A stretch of 64,000 bases of DNA from Haematococcus lacustris (Eukaryota; Chlorophyta; Chlorophyceae; Chlamydomonadales; Haematococcaceae): contig JASKMD010000017.1 of the NCBI GenBank assembly GCA_030144725.1, positions 5,699,992 to 5,763,991 of the forward strand, read 5' to 3'. Positions within the stretch are counted from its first letter, which is position 1. Every line of letters starts with the position of its first letter. Under the pieces are notes generated by a model. That model ran no database searches and had not been told where the DNA came from. It saw only the letters and a program-made list of their open reading frames with translations. This document shows, in pieces, positions 37,201 through 47,353 of the stretch. A program made the translations under genes and the position numbers.

Positions 37201-40200
37201 TGTAGCAGGCGCAGCAGCTGCTCCGCCACCACTGACACCTACGGCCAAGGACCCATGCCATGCACGCACAGCGGAGGCGGCAGCATGCATCCACATCCAT
37301 TGAAGGCACTTGCATGACCCCTGACAACATCACATCACCATCGGAGAATGGCCATCACCACTGCAGTCATTGACCGCAGGCCAGAAACCCGTCATGCCTT
37401 TTTACTGCTGTGTGACTTCTTACTGCTGCCTGCGCTGCTGTTTGTTATATGCCATGTAGATGACACAGGCAACATGCAAGGCACTGGCACAAGGGAGGAA
37501 GCTCCCATGCCATCCCCTGTGCTTGTGACTGCCTCCCCCGCCCCCACCCCTGCTGCTGTGTAGACTGACCCGTTGATCCACATGCAACAGCGGCTTGTTG
37601 CCCATGTACAGGGCCCCCATCAGCTGCAGGGCAGGGATCTCCAGGGGGAAGTTGAAGGGCGTGATGATGGCCACCGGGCCATATGGCCAGCGCACGCCGC
37701 CACTGGTCTGCCCTGTGTGGTCGCCTGGGTTGGAGAAGCCACGAGCCAGAAACCGTACCTGGCCATACGGACAGTGGCAGTGGCAATGGCAAAATGGAGG
37801 GACAAGGACAGGGGCTGGGCGATGCAACAGGCTACAGGACCGGGGTGAGGTACATGAGAACATAGCAGTGCGCAGAGCCTCATAGCCGGCTGTTCTCTGG
37901 GGGACTGGGATAGCCCTCTATCCCTGAAGCACCGGGTCACTACACAGCTTTACTTCATTTCATGCATGTCCCAAAGATTACCTTTTTTTATTCTACATCT
38001 ATCCCCTGCTGAACCCATCGCCCTATGCTCCGCCCAGCCAGCGCCGTCCCCACCATCGTGTCATTGCCACTCAGTCCTGCAGGTCGTACCTGGTCGCCTG
38101 AGAAGTTTTCGTAGAATGCGCGCGTGACCCGCACCTCCGCCGAGGCCTGCGCCCAGCTCTTGGGGGCGACGCGCTGGATGAGGCGTGCAAAGAAGTCCGC
38201 GACCTGCCGGGTCACGTACAGACAGCGAGTACAACCCTCACTTTAACCTCATCCTAAAGGTACAACTCCGACCGCCGCGGAGTTGCTCTGCTGGCTACCC
38301 GCGCCTCAACTGGGTAGACGAGGCGCGCAAACGTCGTTCGCAATGCATAGCTGGGCCAGCCTTGAACAAGTCCGAGGCCCCAAGGGGGCACCTCATGGGC
38401 CAGCTCACACATGACGCCGGTTCGAGGTCACTTCAAGCCAGTTCTGGCAAGTGAGCTGCCTGATGTGCTCCTTACCGTGCCAAGCATCTGCCAAGGACGG
38501 CAAGCCCTGGAGTCGACCTATTGCCGCTATGCTTTCTTGCTTCCAAAGCAAGGGGCTGTGCAAGAGGCTGGTTCCTGGCACCACCAAGTATGGTGCTGCA
38601 GTGCATGACGCCGCCATGAGCTGTGCCACTGCTCAGGCCTCACTTTGCTGGCTGCCTAGAGCAAGAGGCAGAACACTGCAGGCCATCACACGCAGCAGCA
38701 GGAGGGGCAGCAGCGGCAGCGGGGTCAGCAGGGTCAGCAGGGGCATCGGGGGCAGCAGCGGCAGCACCTGCCATCCAAGTGTGACACCCAGCAGGCCGCT
38801 GCTGCTGCTGCTGCTGCTGTCCCCCATGCAATGTACGTTGGGAAGGCCTGGCATGAGCATAGCACCTGCTTGGCACCGTGTCATCAGATAGCAAGCACCA
38901 GCAAGCACCTGCTTGGCACCGTGTCATCAGATACCTCGTCACACTGTCAAAGTGTGATGCCACACACCTCCGGCTTGCGCATTTCCTGCGCCACCCTGAA
39001 TGACACATCCCCATACATGAGGTACCTGCGCTGCAACGCCATGTCATGACAGGCACCATCATGTCATGATGGGGATGCGGACGACGGCAGCAGGGTGGGG
39101 GAGCAAGGCCGGGGAAGTGATATAGCAGCAGGCGCAACCTTAGGAGGGGATCATCAGGGCAGGTTCAAGGGTCATGTGATAAGGCAGGGTTGTAAGTTGG
39201 CAGTGGAGCAAAAGTGAGGATTCGTGAGGCTGGCCGCAGTACTAAGCAATGGCAGTGGTACTGTTGTTGCTGCTGGTAAGTATAGAGAATCACTACTTAC
39301 TACTGAGCGCACTGCATGACACTATAGAGTGCGCCATTGCGTGTCACAGCTGCCACGTTTTGTTTTGCTTGTGGCTGGCATGCGTGCACGGCCCAGGATG
39401 TGTCGAAGGATGGCCCAGAGCTGTGTTACCTGCAGTGCAAGCTGCCAGGTTGTGCAAGCCCAGCAACCCCTCCCGTACCGGCAACACTCGCTTCAAGGAC
39501 ACACCTCCCCATGACTGTGCTGGCATCAAGCTGGGGTGCGATCCTTTGCAGGGAAGGATCTCATCGCAAGATGGCTAATAAGAAGTGGAAGGGCAGCGAC
39601 AAGCAAAAGAAGGTCTCAGCAAAAAAACCGAAAGGTGCGTGTCCCTAGCCGACTGTGTGCTATGAATAGCAAGCAGCCATGTGAGGAGGAGCTGGACCAT
39701 GAGTAGCCCACCAGGCCTGCAGACTGGAAGCCCCCAGCAGGGCAAGTGGACCTCCGCCTACTGCGCCCAGCCTGGAGCCAGCGGCCTGACCAGCCAGTGC
39801 GGGGCATGATGTGGTGCCCGGTAGTGGCACCACGCAAGGCCCCACAGGCCCCACGCAGCAGCCAGGAGGCCACACAGCCAGCAGCCCCAGAGCTTGGGCC
39901 CAGCACTCCCCCGCCAGCCAAGCGCAACAAGCGCACCAAGGCTGAGCAGGCAGGTGAGGCTACCCAGCCCGCCAAGGGCAAAGGCAAGGGCAAGGGCAAG
40001 GCTGCCAAGGCAAAGCCAGTACCACAGCCAGGCAGGTGGCTGGACAGGGACCGCAATGCAGCGCTAAACATGCAGTGCATTGGGGAAAGCAAGTGGCGCC
40101 CGCTGGAGCTGTGCTACTGGCCAGGGAGCTCTATCAGTCAAGGGCAAGGAGTATCCAGGCCTGGGATACAAGCGGCTGCGAGACAAGCCACCCAAGGCCC

Positions 40201-40873
40201 GGCAGCAGCAGCCTGCTGAGGCACAGTAGTGTGTGTCCCTTCTCTTGAGCCATCAGCTCACAATCAGCGCATGTTCCTCATGCCAGCTCTACACAGTAGC
40301 CCTCAGCGGTCAGGCAATAGTGTAGGTGGTAGGGACTCATGCACAATTTCCATGTGCGTTGGGTTTACTCCACACAGCCCATTAACACCATTTGAGTCGG
40401 GCCACTAGTGGTCCCTAGTGTTCCCGCTAGTGGTTGCTAGGGGCACTACTGGTCCGGCTCAAATGGAGGCCCTAGTGAGGGACAAGGGGGTTGTCATGCG
40501 TGCACCTTTCAGGGTTTTTGTATGGGTTGTGCAGCCCATGCTTGGGCACTGCTGCCAGGCTGTGCACGAATGGCGCGATCTCAGCAGGGCTGGTGTCTGG
40601 GACTTTGATGAATGGTTGCCCAGTCAGTGGGTCCGGCAAGCTCCTCTGACTAGTCGTCCCAGTCCAGCTGCCAGCAACTGAAAAGAAAGAACAGTGTAGT
40701 TGATGATTAGGCGATAGCCATGTTAGTGGCACATGCTACAGGTCTTTACCCAGGTTCTGAACAATGCCCGGCGCATCGCCGCTTAACGAGCCAGGATCAA
40801 CGGTCGCCCACGAAGATAGAAGGCGACGCGCAGCTGTCTCGGTTTGCCGACACTGCCGAATTGCGAGCAGCAT
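34234..40873 (-). CDS. P5CDH: Delta-1-pyrroline-5-carboxylate dehydrogenase (ALDH12), mitochondrial
   Basis: Thirteen exons in coding order: 40873-40750, 40677-40506, 39025-38968, 38203-38090, 37758-37570, 37238-37097, 36744-36698, 36448-36160, 35985-35905, 35732-35656, 35381-35278, 34868-34801, 34388-34234. They sum to 1620 nt (539 residues) with every phase fitting. The enzyme oxidises P5C/glutamate semialdehyde to glutamate with NAD+, the second step of proline breakdown. Seen: Arg-rich N-terminus (MLLAIRQCRQTETAARRLL), a likely mitochondrial targeting peptide; WPYGPVAIITPFNFPLEIPA; LFTGSQRVAERL; EDAGFDWKVLGPDV; SGQKCSAQS with the catalytic Cys; IPSVYGAIEPTA; TTELFGPFQ; NGTTYAGIRARTTG; and GPAGDPRGAGIGTPEAIRH. 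The gene looks intact. Intron 12 has a GC donor. Intron 2 (1480 bp) carries a TnpB/Fanzor-like relic in antisense. Confidence 0.93.
39620..40235 (+). pseudogene. TnpB/Fanzor-like C-terminal relic, copy 3, inside P5CDH intron
   Basis: Plus-strand relic lying wholly inside intron 2 of the minus-strand P5CDH gene. Order of blocks: SKQPCEEELDHE, stop, PTRPADWKPPAGQVDLRLLR, PAWSQRPDQPVRGMMWCP, a linker rich in Lys, Gly and Ala (GKGKGKGKAAKAK), then PGRWLDRDRNAALNM, IGESKWRPLELCYW and a shifted KEYPGLGYKRLRDKPPKA. DRDRNAALNM is the best match in the window to the RuvC-III motif of TnpB and Fanzor nucleases (DRDxNAAxN). The 5' half is missing and one stop interrupts it. It does not disturb the host exons on either side. 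Confidence 0.55.
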
Positions 40874-41002
40874 TTGATGGCGTGGGGTAGTACTTGTCGG
40901 ATTTACAATCGACTATTGACCATGATCCAACAAACAAAACTAACAATTGTTCGCGTATTTGTGGCGGCTTAACGATCTATGATTAAAAAATAACGATCTA
41001 GA

Positions 41003-42970
41003 TTGTTGTTTTCTAAGGCTGAAAAAGGACGAACCGTCCCTAAGCTAGTGCCAGCGGACTCAGACGATGGCATTTTGGACCGCGACGAGGCACTACAGCC
41101 GGACCTCATCGAAGCGGAGCGCAATAGAAAGGTTTCCGGAGAGGCCCGCGCTGCCCGCGATAGGGACACCACATACCACGGCAGGAAATGTAAGCTAGCC
41201 CACCTCATCGACCACTTGCCGAAGAGCTTTGGGATGCCTTCCAGGCCGACGCGGTGCAGCCACGAGTGGAGGCCTGCAGCGAGCGGGCGGTGCTCGCCAG
41301 CCTGCTGTTCGGCTTACTCGTGCGCGGCTTGTCTACCATTTACGTAGCCGACCCGCTCGGCCTGCACGACCAGCCCGTATACACAGACATCCCAGTCTCC
41401 CGGGTAGCCATCCCGGACCTGAGCTGCAGGAACCTGTTCTTGCAGTTGTGCCGTGGCTTGCCCGGAAACGGCGCGAACACTCGGCCTAACGCGGCGGTGG
41501 CTGTCGTGCTGGCAGCGCACCCTGACCTTCGCGCCCGCCTCGCAGCAATCCCTCGCCACCCCTCAGACACCAACATGGTGGACCACGTCGGCAAGCAGCT
41601 GGAGACAGCTTTCAGCAACATGCTCACGCTGCTCTTCGCTGGCACCTCAGTGTCCCTGACTGGGGCAAAGGTCCTGCTAGGCACTAACGAGCACCAGCGC
41701 AGGTTTGGGTTTAGGGGGCTGGGTGGTGGGCACCTGCCAGCCTGGTCAAAGCGGCAGTGCACCTATGTGCGCCGCATGGTGTGCGGGCTGGACGTCAGCT
41801 GGCTGCTGGAGGAGGGTGGGGTGGTGCCGACTGTAGCCATGCAGGCTGAGGTGGCTTTGCAGCGAGGTCTGCTGGGGCTTGAGGAGGGGGAGCGGGTGGA
41901 TGATGACTGGGTGAAGGATCCAGCAAATCGGGGTCGGCTGTTATGCCATGCGGTGCACACCACCAGAGAGATGGAGGCAGCCATGGCAGCCTGGCATCTG
42001 GATATGGTGCCCTGGCAGCAGGCTGAGCTGATCAGCCATGGGCTGTTGCCCAGGCCCCCCCGCTCCCCCACACCCTATGCCCTCACCCCCACCAGCAAGT
42101 GCAAGGCTCGGCACATCTTCATCGACACAAACGGCCTCTACGGCTTGATGCGTGACGCCGGCATGCTTGGGGTGCTGACGGAGGAGGGGGTCACCCCCTT
42201 GGCGAAGTTCAGGAACGGTGCCCTACCTGACCCAGCGAGGCCGGGCCACTACATTGAAGGGCCCAAAGACAACCATGTGACTGCTGAGTCAGGTGCCAGC
42301 CAGTCATTGGGTGCTCAGTCAGCTGCCTTGTGAGCTTTCAGTCAGCTGCCTTGTGAGCCTTTAGACAGCTGCCTACACAAGCTGATGAGGTGCCATGTAT
42401 GTGCTTATGGTGGCTGCAGGTGGCCAACCGATGGGATGCATTGCTGCCGGACCCTCGCCGCCAAAAGCTCGCCAGCCCCAAGCACAGCTTCGCGCAGATC
42501 GTGCACACCGATGGAATCGCCCTGAGCGTGCTGTTCCTGCGGCCCAAGCCTGCAGCGCCACCCGCAGAGCTGCCGCGGATGGGCAAGCATATGGGCGCAG
42601 TCAACCCGCTGGCCCACCTCGACGCGGAGTGGCTGGGCGTGGACCCGGGCAAAACCAACATGGCCACTGTGGCCATAGTGGTGTCCGTGTGGCAGCGGAC
42701 GCTTACAGCCGATCAGTACTACCGGGACAGCGGCATCACGCGGCAGGCCCAGGCGACCAAGATCTGGCTGGCCGAGGTGAAGCAGCAGCTCACAACCCTG
42801 TCACAGGTCAGCAGCAAGCCTAGCTCGCTGGCCTCGTACCGGCGTTTCGCCGACACCGTCCTGGCGACGTACGACGCCATGTGGGCCGAGGTCTCCAAGC
42901 CGCGCTGGGCCAATGCCAAGTTCCGGCTGTACTGTGGCAAGAAGCGCGTGGTGGCAGGCTTCTGGTCCAA
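41003..42970 (+). pseudogene. Fanzor-like nuclease, N-terminal and RuvC-I part, truncated
   Basis: Main open part 41254-42290, then an intron (GT near 42291, acceptor before 42420), then 42420-42970 up to a GT donor with no recognised continuation. A short 5' stretch (~41020-41190) is in another frame. Supporting motifs: IVHTDGIALSVLF (the TDG block that precedes RuvC in eukaryotic TnpB relatives) followed about 60 residues later by AEWLGVDPGKTNMATVAIV, a RuvC-I motif with its catalytic Asp, and a Tyr/Arg/Lys-rich helical region ending FRLYCGKKRVVAGFWSK. The RuvC-II Glu, zinc ribbon and RuvC-III Asp are not present; about 100 bp after the donor a Ty3/gypsy element begins, so insertion probably cut the gene. 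If intact this family encodes RNA-guided DNA nucleases. Assignment is inference by motif order. Confidence 0.55.
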
Positions 42971-43080
42971 GGTAAGGCTTGTTAGCAGTGGGCCTAGAAG
43001 CTAGGCAGTAGCCAACCAAAGTCAGCTCATGCTCTTACACCTGGCCAACTGTTGCTGCTGCTGCTGCTGCTGCTGTGTAG

Positions 43081-43205
43081 CGTTCCGATCCTGCACTAAG
43101 CGGATCGGCGCTAGTGTCACTGCTGAAGTGTGATACAGGCAGGTTAAGTGGTGGGCTGTACTGCTGCCCACCATTCGGGTTCGATCCCCGGAGGCCGTTC
43201 TATGT
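43081..43205 (+). other. tRNA-like (pol III B-box-like) sequence upstream of gag
   Basis: GGTTCGATCCCC at about 43169-43180 matches the T-loop/B-box of tRNA genes and is preceded by a hairpin (TGGTGGGC with GCCCACCA) that could be an anticodon-like arm. The acceptor stem does not close, so it is not called a tRNA gene. It could be a tRNA-derived SINE relic or part of the retrotransposon leader. Confidence 0.25.
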
Positions 43206-43351
43206 CTTAGCCTAGTTGCGCTGCAACAGTCTGACACCTGTAACTGCGGTTAGCGTTGCATGGCGTTCACACACTGAAAAGATTTAAGGCGCGTTCTTTC
43301 TGAACGCTACATTGGTTTCCGTATTCCGATACCTCAGTGACTGGCCGCACC

Positions 43352-44920
43352 ATGACTGACACTACGCCGAATGGCGACACACCAGGCGCTGGCTCAGCCG
43401 GCGGTCCTGCGGGTTCCCAGGCCATATTGTCCCAGGCCCTATCTGATCCCGAGTTTGCCAGGTCCCTGAGGGCGGCTTTGTTCCCCGACGGTGGTCCTGC
43501 TGCAACTCCGTCGCGGAATGGGCAGGGCGATGGCCCAGTCCCTCCAGGCGATGAAGAAGACGAAGAGGAGGAGCAGGATGAGGAAGAAGAGGCTGACGAC
43601 GTCTTTGAGGGCGAGATTGACCTGTCCTCCGCAGACCAGCTGGCCCAGTCGCTGCTGGACACGCAGGACCAGCTGAAGGAAGCCAAAACCAAGCTGGCCA
43701 GAATGGAATCTCGCCAAAAGCTGACAGATCGCACACTGGCTGCGCTGGCTGAAAAGGTGGGTCTATTTCCTGGGTCCCCTCCCTCCATCCAGGACAGGCT
43801 GTTTAGTATGCGCACTCCGTCCCCGAGTAGGTCAGGTACACGCCCTGCGTGTATTCCTGGTACCTTTAACTCGATCGGTGGGAGAGGCGGCGCTCTGCAC
43901 CACCTCTTTCCCCAGGTCAACAATCAGGCTCCAGCTGCTAAGTCTGTGCCTGGTCCTGATAAGTGGACAGATAATTGCACCAAGTCTCGCCGCAGGGCCT
44001 CTGCCTTCTGTGACGACTTAGAAGCACATTGCCTGCGCTTCAACCTGGACATTGCCTCTGTCTTTCCTGCATTCCTGTCCGGGGCTGCGCGCGATGCTTG
44101 GTTGCCATCCATCCGTGCTGCTCATTTCGCACAAACACGCACCGCACCTACCTGGCCTTACCTGCGACTGTCCTTTCTTGAGTATACAGGAGACGACTTG
44201 CGTGACGATCAGACTGATGCCCAGAAACAGCTACTTGAAGGCAGCATTCGCATGTCGTCCCAGCTCCTTCTGAATGAATATGTCACTGCTTTCAGGAACA
44301 ATTTGCTGACTGCTGGTGTCCAGTGCATGGATGAGAGTTTGCTTGTCTCCCTGTTTATCAAGGGACTGACATCTGAGCTGAAAAAGGCAGTCCTAAGGGA
44401 TTCTGCTCCTTTTCCTGCCTTCACTCTGGCTCAGGCTATCGATTCTGCCAGGCAGGCTCAGCGTGCTGCTGAGATCCTTGCTGAGGCAGTCGGCACCAAG
44501 CGGCATGTTGCTGCTGTGCAGGCTAAGCAGCTGACTGAGGGTCTGGAGCGTGCAAACAACCCTCGTCCTCCTAAGAGCACCCAGAGCGACCCACCTGCCA
44601 AAGTCCCAGCCCGTTCCAGGGGCTTCAGGGCTGGCATGGCTACTGGTCCTGCTGCTGGCTACCGTGTCATTCTGAAGCAGAAGGCTGAGGAGGCTGCTGA
44701 GCAGTCCAACATGAAGCCAGGCCAGTATTGTCATCATTGCTATGATCCCAGGCACCTTAAGCCTCTGTGTCCTTATAAGGACATGCCAGCTCTGGAAGCC
44801 AGGAAGCTATCTGGCTACCCTCGTCCTCCTGCTGATGCAAAGGCTGCAGGGAAGCGTCCTTCTGAGCAGCATGACTCTGAGCCCAAGAAGGGCAGGCTTG
44901 CGTCTGCCAATGGGAAGTAG
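43352..44920 (+). CDS. Retrotransposon Gag
   Basis: Open frame of about 522 residues from the ATG at 43352 (an in-frame GTG lies 15 nt upstream) to a TAG at 44918-44920. An acidic N-terminal third (EDEEEEQDEEEE) is followed by a capsid-like helical region (around 44000-44450, with FLSGAARDAWLPSI and LFIKGLTSELKKAVL) and a zinc knuckle CHHCYDPRHLKPLC of spacing CX2CX4HX4C at ~44730-44770. This is the nucleocapsid signature of retroelement Gag, which packages the RNA. The frame is intact. It is in the same frame as the protease region downstream, separated only by the TAG. Confidence 0.85.
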   Translation: MTDTTPNGDTPGAGSAGGPAGSQAILSQALSDPEFARSLRAALFPDGGPAATPSRNGQGDGPVPPGDEEDEEEEQDEEEEADDVFEGEIDLSSADQLAQSLLDTQDQLKEAKTKLARMESRQKLTDRTLAALAEKVGLFPGSPPSIQDRLFSMRTPSPSRSGTRPACIPGTFNSIGGRGGALHHLFPQVNNQAPAAKSVPGPDKWTDNCTKSRRRASAFCDDLEAHCLRFNLDIASVFPAFLSGAARDAWLPSIRAAHFAQTRTAPTWPYLRLSFLEYTGDDLRDDQTDAQKQLLEGSIRMSSQLLLNEYVTAFRNNLLTAGVQCMDESLLVSLFIKGLTSELKKAVLRDSAPFPAFTLAQAIDSARQAQRAAEILAEAVGTKRHVAAVQAKQLTEGLERANNPRPPKSTQSDPPAKVPARSRGFRAGMATGPAAGYRVILKQKAEEAAEQSNMKPGQYCHHCYDPRHLKPLCPYKDMPALEARKLSGYPRPPADAKAAGKRPSEQHDSEPKKGRLASANGK

Positions 44921-45826
44921 GGTGTTGCCCAGCCAGGCCAGTGCCACGCCTGTGCTGTGGTACATGCTGATGAACCTGTCTTATGCAACTGTGCTACTGA
45001 TATGACTGGGACTGAGCCCCAGCTGATGGTTGTTGATGGTGTTGTTGTGCATGCTATGAGCCAGCCTTTCCCTGATCCAACTGTTGATGGCCATGCGTTC
45101 TCTGAGCAGACTGTTGTGACAGCAGCTCAGAACTGTGGGTCTCGTTTCAGTGCTGCTGACCCCTGTGTGGGTCATATTCTCTCGTGTAAGTCTGCCCTGT
45201 GTTGTCCCCGTGCACCGTCTCAAGTCATCTTGGGGGTCTCTGGTCAAGACGACAAGGTGAGGTTCCAGTTTGCTGGCACCATTGATACTCATGCCTGTCA
45301 CATGTTAGCTGATAGTGGTGCTGATGCATCAGTCATCAGTGCTAGCTTTGTTCAGCTGCATAACATCCCAGTGTTTACTTATCCCATGTCACTCAGGTTT
45401 GATGTTGCCAACAACCAGCCTGTGATATGTGAGCATTATGTCAAAGTGCAGCTGCGCATCAACAGCTTCTGCTGCATGTGCCTGTTGACTGTCATGCCTG
45501 ACCTTGTTCATGCTTATGACGTGCTCCTGGGTGCTGACTGGTTGACTGTGCAGGGAGCCTTGGTCGACTACGTCGACAAGACTCTCACCCTGCGCACTCC
45601 CCAAGGTAATAAAACCTTGCACCCACACACAGGTGAACAGAGTGCTGCTGGCCAGTGTGCTGCCACAAGGCCACCTGGATCCACCCACTCACTGCCCCGC
45701 CCACCTGCTGCTGTCCTTGCTGCTGTGTCCAAAGCCAATTCAAAGGTTCTGGTGACAGCAAAGCAAGCAGCCAGATGGCTGCGTAAGGGTGGCTCAGCCA
45801 TGGTAGCTACACAGATAAATGCCTAA
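44921..45826 (+). CDS. Retrotransposon protease region (start of Pro-Pol)
   Basis: Continues in the gag frame directly after the gag TAG. A Cys/His cluster (QCHACAVVHADEPVLCNC) comes first, then the retropepsin-type aspartic protease with catalytic ADSGADASVI and the second conserved part LLGADWL. The frame ends at 45826 only because the pogo-like element begins at 45810: the last codons and the stop belong to its terminal repeat. No initiator is needed if the TAG is read through; otherwise expression would need another mechanism. The protease would cut Gag and Pol in the particle. Confidence 0.75.
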   Translation, partial: GVAQPGQCHACAVVHADEPVLCNCATDMTGTEPQLMVVDGVVVHAMSQPFPDPTVDGHAFSEQTVVTAAQNCGSRFSAADPCVGHILSCKSALCCPRAPSQVILGVSGQDDKVRFQFAGTIDTHACHMLADSGADASVISASFVQLHNIPVFTYPMSLRFDVANNQPVICEHYVKVQLRINSFCCMCLLTVMPDLVHAYDVLLGADWLTVQGALVDYVDKTLTLRTPQGNKTLHPHTGEQSAAGQCAATRPPGSTHSLPRPPAAVLAAVSKANSKVLVTAKQAARWLRKGGSAMVATQINA

Positions 45827-47353
45827 GTTGAGCCACCCCAAACATCGCGATCTCTTGGTTCTTGGGTGAAACCCCGCGATTTTTTCCCGCGCACCACCGC
45901 TAGAGGTGGTTGCGACGGTGGTTGAAGGGTCGCGCCATGCAATGGCAGGTCGGCTGGTGAGATCTGGACTTCGCCGCTTCCACCCATTTTAACCGCCCAA
46001 CGGCTTAAGGCCGCGCCCCGCCAGCCCTGAGCTTCTTGCGCCGCCTGCGCCGCACTTCCAGACTCTTCGGTGGGCGTCACAACCGCGGCACTGGGTGCGC
46101 TTCGCCTTGCTGCCACTTACGTGCCGGGGCACGCGCGGAATCGGGCATGAAAATGGCCCATGCAGCAAATTTTGGCTTGCACTTGACCTGACCTGCAGCC
46201 CCAGCCCCAGCCCCGATGGCCCTCCCACCCGCCAAGCCTTTGAGAGCGTCTAGCAAGGCTTCTGCTGACAAAGCCTTGGGGGCTGGCAAGCTGGCCGCTG
46301 CCATCAAAGCCTACTTCAAGCACCCCAGGGGCACTGTGCTCCCTTCATTGCGTGCCCTGGCCCAACAGCATGGAGTCAGCCGCTCCACCCTCAGCGACTT
46401 TATCAACATGGGGGGTAGGGTTGCTACAAGGTGGAGACCGACAGCTTTGATTGAGGCAGAGGAGATGCAGCTGGTCAACATTGTCAAGGGGGCCAAAGCG
46501 CAGGGTAGGGGTGTGACCAGATTGGACCTCCTTGGAGCAGTGCAGTGGGCCTGCGAGTTCCGTGTGAGCAAGGGCCTGCCACACTCCTTCCCTGATGCAA
46601 GCCCGAGCAGCAAATGAAGCCATTGAAATAATAATGAATTTATTAGTATGAATTAATATCATAATAAACCATACTAAACAAAGCCATTGAAGCGTGCGTT
46701 TGCCAAGACCCCCCCAACAAGGCCTATACCCCCCCAACAAGTAGCAGCTGCTGGCAGCTGCCAAAGCCTCCATCCAAGCTGGCAAGAGCATGGTGACTCT
46801 AGCACCATGGAATTGCCTACATGTGACCAACGATATGATGGATGCAGCTGTTAGTTGCTCAATGGAGGAGCAACCTCCGTTGTATTTCCGGGCAGTGGAC
46901 CAGTTCTACGACAGGCATGAGCTGGAAGAGCAGTTTTCCATGAGGGCAGCGAAGTATGGCGGAGGGGCTCGCGTGTAGGGGGGGGGGCACATCGTGATGC
47001 TTTAGCTTTCGACTCACAACACAGCTTTTATGTGGATTTTTGGTGCCATCAGGGCCTCAACCCCATAGTAATGACATGCCTGAAGTGGGGGTAGCAAGTG
47101 TCTGTGAGAGTTGGCTGTGAAGGGGCTGGCTCAACTTAGGTTACTTTAGTTTGAAAACCCATGTTTTCGGGTGGGCTCCACTTTCCGGGCTGCAGCTGCC
47201 CAACCACTTTGACTCGTGAAAAAACATGGGCACTGACGGGTAGTAGACTTCAAGCTCTACACGTGGGTATGAGTTGCTTGCCGAGCAGCCAACCCGTTGT
47301 GAGACTACACTGTTTTCTGGAAGAAAGTGGCTCAACTTAGGCATTTATCTGTG
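45810..47353. mobile_element. Pogo-like (Tc1/mariner) DNA transposon, deleted
   Basis: Flanked by TA dinucleotides (45808-45809 and 47354-47355) and by perfect inverted terminal repeats of 27 bp (45810-45836 and 47327-47353, beginning CACAGATAAATG). Removing the element with one TA rejoins the retrotransposon frame exactly. An internal frame at 46216-46617 encodes a pogo/CENP-B-like helix-turn-helix protein. A DDE catalytic domain was not seen. An AT-rich patch near 46625-46680 and a G run at 46979-46987 lie where the rest of a transposase would be expected, so this is a non-autonomous deleted copy. Confidence 0.8.
46216..46617 (+). CDS. Pogo-type transposase DNA-binding remnant
   Basis: 133 residues from an ATG. 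The helix-turn-helix part AIKAYFKHPRGTVLPSLRAL followed by AQQHGVSRSTLSDFINM, then EAEEMQLVNIVKGAKAQGRG, follows the pattern of pogo/CENP-B N-terminal domains, which bind the transposon ends. The protein ends before any DDE domain, so transposition activity is not expected. It could still bind the terminal repeats of related elements; that is speculation. Confidence 0.6.
   Translation: MALPPAKPLRASSKASADKALGAGKLAAAIKAYFKHPRGTVLPSLRALAQQHGVSRSTLSDFINMGGRVATRWRPTALIEAEEMQLVNIVKGAKAQGRGVTRLDLLGAVQWACEFRVSKGLPHSFPDASPSSK

Noticed and set aside
41340..42071. Minus-strand frames opposite the Fanzor-like gene
   Set aside because: No domains, and they are explained by the GC-rich plus-strand coding sequence carrying the RuvC-I motif.
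43081..43205. Functional tRNA gene
   Set aside because: The B-box and an arm are present, but no acceptor stem pairs at the correct distance.
43100..43330. 5' LTR of the retrotransposon
   Set aside because: No matching direct repeat was found after the chromodomain, so LTR limits cannot be drawn from this window.
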